Shown: positions 61,793-64,000 of the stretch, piece by piece
Layout: each line of letters begins with the position of its first letter
How positions within the stretch are numbered: the stretch's first letter is position 1
Origin: Candidatus Accumulibacter aalborgensis
GTDB taxonomy: Bacteria > Pseudomonadota > Gammaproteobacteria > Burkholderiales > Rhodocyclaceae
Reading direction: 5' to 3'
Length of the DNA: 64,000 bases
NCBI RefSeq assembly: GCF_900089955.1
Contig: NZ_FLQX01000094.1
Coordinates: 140,872-204,871 of the forward strand
Position numbers and translations under genes: made by a program
Notes under the pieces: model-generated
What the model was told of the DNA's origin: nothing
The model's database searches: none
What the model saw: the letters and a program-made list of their open reading frames with translations, nothing else

Positions 61793-62754
61793 GTCGCCAC
61801 CAGGCTGTCGAGCCAGGCCAAAGTGGCGTCCTCGACTTGCCCGCGCCAGGCCCGGGTCGAGAAGGTGTGGTCGGCATCGGCAACCTCAATCCGGCGGACC
61901 TTGGCCGCTGCGGTGAGACCCGACCAGGCGCCACTGGTGCCGACAAACTCGATGAACTCTTTGGCCGTATAGTCCTGCCCGCTCAGGATCAGGAGTACGC
62001 TCCCGGCAAACTGCCGCCAGCCGTCCGCCATGCGTTCCTGGAACGAGCGCGATTCGGCCCTGCCAGACGGGTTCTGACGGCGTGCAAGAAGCGCCGTCTG
62101 GAGCAGGCCCTGAACGGATTTCAGAACTCCCAGCCGACCCTTGAGCAGCTTCCACCAGAACTCGCGCTGCAGCAGGCGCTGGCCGTAATAGTGTTTGATG
62201 TGGGTCTGTGCCAGACTGGCCTCGGAGCGCACCCATGGGTTGAGGATCGCCAGACCGGCAATCCTGTCGTCCTGGGTCGCGTCGACGTATAAAAGAGCCA
62301 GCGATGCCGCGTCACAGAGCCCCCAGAGAACAATGCGCTGGACGGCCGGGCAGGCGCGCTGGAAGGCTTCGATGGCCGCGCCGATGTCTGCCGAAGCCTG
62401 CTCGAAGCCGCGCATCGCACCGCTGGCGTCACCCATGCCGCGATAGTCGAAGCGCATCACTGGATAACCTTCAGCCGCCAGCCGGCGCGAGAGCAGCAGG
62501 AACTGCCGATGACTGCCGACCCGGTACTGCGGGCCACCGACGACGATCAGCACCCCACAGGTCGAGCGTCCGGCGGCCATGGAGCCGTGGACGGCAGCCT
62601 GCGACCCAACTCCATTCCCTTGCCCTGCCGGCAGCGCCTGTCCGCCGCTGCAGGACAGCGCAGGCTCGACCGGCCCGGGCTGTGGGCGGGCAACGATGCC
62701 CAGCAAGAGGTCGCCGGCACACGGGAACAGCACAGCTTCTTCAACGAAATTCAT
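61789..62754 (-). CDS. Hydrolase 1, exosortase A system-associated
   Basis: A 321-residue alpha/beta-hydrolase of the exosortase-A hydrolase 1 family. VLIVVGGPQYRVGSHRQFLLLSRRLA is its signature, FDYRGMGDASG follows, and the nucleophile elbow is LWGLCDAASLAL with C147 in place of Ser. The acid is in LLILSGQDYTAKEF and the His in EVADADHTFS. About 35 residues between RPQPGP and CGVLIVVGG (25-65) are extra compared with typical members. It overlaps both neighbours by four bases. Confidence 0.9.
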   Translation of the reverse strand: MNFVEEAVLFPCAGDLLLGIVARPQPGPVEPALSCSGGQALPAGQGNGVGSQAAVHGSMAAGRSTCGVLIVVGGPQYRVGSHRQFLLLSRRLAAEGYPVMRFDYRGMGDASGAMRGFEQASADIGAAIEAFQRACPAVQRIVLWGLCDAASLALLYVDATQDDRIAGLAILNPWVRSEASLAQTHIKHYYGQRLLQREFWWKLLKGRLGVLKSVQGLLQTALLARRQNPSGRAESRSFQERMADGWRQFAGSVLLILSGQDYTAKEFIEFVGTSGAWSGLTAAAKVRRIEVADADHTFSTRAWRGQVEDATLAWLDSLVAT

Positions 62755-63572
62755 GTCGATTCGATCCCGGACATGGCCATGATGCTGGCCTCAAGCAGCG
62801 CCGGACATTCAGTGATTTCGACGGTCTGCCAGAATGCGGGACCATTCACCGAGATGCCACGGACGTGATGGCCGGCGGCCTGCCACTGGCTCAGCCGCGC
62901 AACGGCTACCGGCGACAGGCCACCATCGGACTTGCTGGAGATCTCGATCCATTCGACGCGGCACGACCGATGCGATAGCATCAGCTCTGCATTCTCCAGG
63001 CTGCCGGCGAGTGTTGAAGACAGCAGATAGCCGGCAATCTCCGCCGCCTCGCCCCGTCTCAATTGGCTCCGCATGCGCTCCATCATCCCCTTGCCGTCGC
63101 CGCCGAGCATCTCGGCGGCTATCTTCAGGCGCAGGAACCGCTGCAGAAACTGTTTTCCCGAAACAACCGGCTGCCAGAACAGCAGATTGACCGGACGTTC
63201 CATGCGATTCGCCGCCTCGATTGCCAGCAGGCAGCCGGTGCGCTGGCCCCACAACCAGAGCGGCGCGGCAGTCCGCCGTTGCAACCAGTCGCAGGCGAGG
63301 GCCACGTCGGCCAGCCAGTCCTCCCAGGTGGCATCGCCAAAATCGCCCGAACTATCGCCACAACCCAGCAAATCGATCTGCAGCACAGCGTAGCCGGCAG
63401 CGGCCATTGCTCTCGCCTGCAAAGCGGCCATATGCCTGGATTTATTGAGTTCCTCGGCAAAAGGATGGACGTAAACAACCGCTCCATGCGGCTTTTCCGA
63501 CGCCTGCGGAGCATGAAAGAGGGCCAGGCGCTGGCCCGCAGAGGCCGGCAGAAAGAATGCTTCGAAGGCCAT
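62751..63572 (-). CDS. Hydrolase 2, exosortase A system-associated
   Basis: A 273-residue alpha/beta-hydrolase-fold protein. VYVHPFAEELNKSRHMAALQARAMAAAGYAVLQIDLLGCGDSSGDF is the diagnostic N-terminal block. The elbow reads LWGQRTGCLLAIEAA, so the usual Ser/Cys nucleophile position is Arg, and catalysis is doubtful. ATG 63572 is used; a GTG directly upstream is an alternative. It follows the acyl carrier protein gene by 12 bases. Confidence 0.88.
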   Translation of the reverse strand: MAFEAFFLPASAGQRLALFHAPQASEKPHGAVVYVHPFAEELNKSRHMAALQARAMAAAGYAVLQIDLLGCGDSSGDFGDATWEDWLADVALACDWLQRRTAAPLWLWGQRTGCLLAIEAANRMERPVNLLFWQPVVSGKQFLQRFLRLKIAAEMLGGDGKGMMERMRSQLRRGEAAEIAGYLLSSTLAGSLENAELMLSHRSCRVEWIEISSKSDGGLSPVAVARLSQWQAAGHHVRGISVNGPAFWQTVEITECPALLEASIMAMSGIEST

Positions 63573-63584
63573 CACGGACGCTGC

Positions 63585-63842
63585 TTACACAACCGCTGTA
63601 AGCTTGCCTTGCACGAAGTCAATCAGGGTTGCCAGAGTGGCAAATACCGCGCCGTCGATCTCGTCGTCTTCCACGGCAAACCCGAAACGTTCTTCCAGCG
63701 TGGTGATCAGGGCAACCACGGCCATCGAATCGAGTTCAGGAATCGCCCCGAGCAGTGGCGTGTTCAGTGTGAATCCGCTGGCGCGGCCCTTGAGGCTCAA
63801 TACCTCGTCAAGAACCGACACAACTTCGTGTCCGACAGCCAT
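63585..63842 (-). CDS. Acyl carrier protein, exosortase-associated
   Basis: An 85-residue four-helix acyl carrier protein. The phosphopantetheine serine is S39 in PELDSMAVVALITTLEERFGF. ATG 63842 has AGGAG eight bases upstream. It is the first gene of the operon, followed by hydrolase 2 and hydrolase 1, matching the exosortase-A accessory set. An AMP-forming ligase that would load it is expected outside the window. Confidence 0.92.
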   Translation of the reverse strand: MAVGHEVVSVLDEVLSLKGRASGFTLNTPLLGAIPELDSMAVVALITTLEERFGFAVEDDEIDGAVFATLATLIDFVQGKLTAVV

Positions 63843-63909
63843 GTAGTCTCCTGTAGGTGCGATTTCGACGGCTACGGCTGCCGGCTGGGCAGCGACCGTT
63901 TGAGCCGCA

Positions 63910-63915
63910 ATTATA
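63910..63915 (-). promoter_or_regulatory. -10 element of the exosortase-associated operon
   Basis: TATAAT on the minus strand, about 60 bases before the acyl carrier protein start. The -35 region is weak, so the promoter may need activation. Confidence 0.45.
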
Positions 63916-64000
63916 CCGAAGCGAACGACCTGTCCCGTGGTAATCGTTTAGCCCCCCGCTCGCCGGCACCGCCCCTCAATCAGGCGGCAGCCGGTAGCGG

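Noticed and set aside
1..64000. tRNA, rRNA, CRISPR, phage or insertion-sequence genes
   Set aside because: No cloverleaf-like intergenic segment, no regularly spaced direct repeats and no transposase or integrase frames were seen. A covariance-model search would be needed to exclude small RNAs.

Overview
The window looks like a chromosome segment from a GC-rich betaproteobacterium, most likely of the Rhodocyclales / Candidatus Accumulibacter type. This is inferred from the gene set: a PEP-CTERM protein under a sigma-54 promoter, an exosortase-A accessory cluster, a nudJ-mnmA pair, assimilatory nitrite reductase, paired c-di-GMP-type proteins and a remnant of a large TPR protein. No rRNA, tRNA, CRISPR array, intact insertion sequence or prophage was recognised. 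It reads as stable chromosome with locally shuffled gene ends.

Layout. 1-1440: tail of an ABC transporter permease, a RelB/RelE-type toxin-antitoxin pair flanked by imperfect direct repeats, and a gamma carbonic anhydrase. 1670-2700: PEP-CTERM protein with a near-perfect sigma-54 promoter and a strong terminator. 2721-15334: mostly housekeeping genes, namely an O-methyltransferase, nudJ-(secreted protein)-mnmA, ilvE, a CHCC zinc protein, waaF, a SnoaL-like protein, a phosphohexomutase, convergent degenerate EAL-HDOD and PAS-GGDEF proteins, metY and zapE. 15523-18154: 5-oxoprolinase genes pxpB-pxpC-pxpA. 18274-21561: queD, an unknown gene, a CBS protein, a PII-like protein and a duplicated DUF1538 membrane protein.

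21898-27609: a tightly packed five-gene operon of two CPA2-type antiporters, a class-I glutamine amidotransferase-like gamma-glutamyl hydrolase, a YbdK/GCS2 carboxylate-amine ligase and a serine-hydrolase-fold protein that has lost its SxxK motif. Two CNNM/HlyC-type CBS membrane proteins on the opposite strand follow. Beyond them lies a decayed fragment of a second copy of the serine-hydrolase gene, directly before the next operon.

30903-38179: a seven-gene V/A-type ATPase operon (E, DUF2764, A, B, D, I, K) with a good sigma-70 promoter. It has the Chlamydia/Bacteroidetes/spirochaete composition, and the K subunit keeps most of the residues that bind Na+ in Enterococcus hirae. 38534-44293: nitrite assimilation (nirB, nirD, nitrate/nitrite MFS transporter, fused PP2C phosphatase-Ser/Thr kinase) behind a second canonical sigma-54 promoter. 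44621-45368: PIN/Phd toxin-antitoxin pair with a palindromic operator. 45607-50612: an ABM monooxygenase-like protein, an alpha/beta hydrolase, an acyl-CoA ligase, and a cytochrome b5-like / transmembrane ferredoxin-reductase pair. 50769-54814: divergent arsenic cluster (acr3-arsR | gap-arsJ) without arsC. 54830-55892: two decayed genes with REP-like palindromes. 55963-57393: enolase with an unusual repetitive N-terminal extension. 57554-63842: exosortase-A accessory operon (acyl carrier protein, two hydrolases, GNAT protein, DegT-family aminotransferase, double-GNAT protein).

The PEP-CTERM gene at one end and the exosortase-associated operon at the other suggest an exopolysaccharide/biofilm protein-sorting lifestyle. 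The best candidates for something little described are the gamma-glutamyl ligase/hydrolase-antiporter operon, the DUF1538-PII-CBS cluster and the laterally acquired, probably Na+-coupled V-ATPase.
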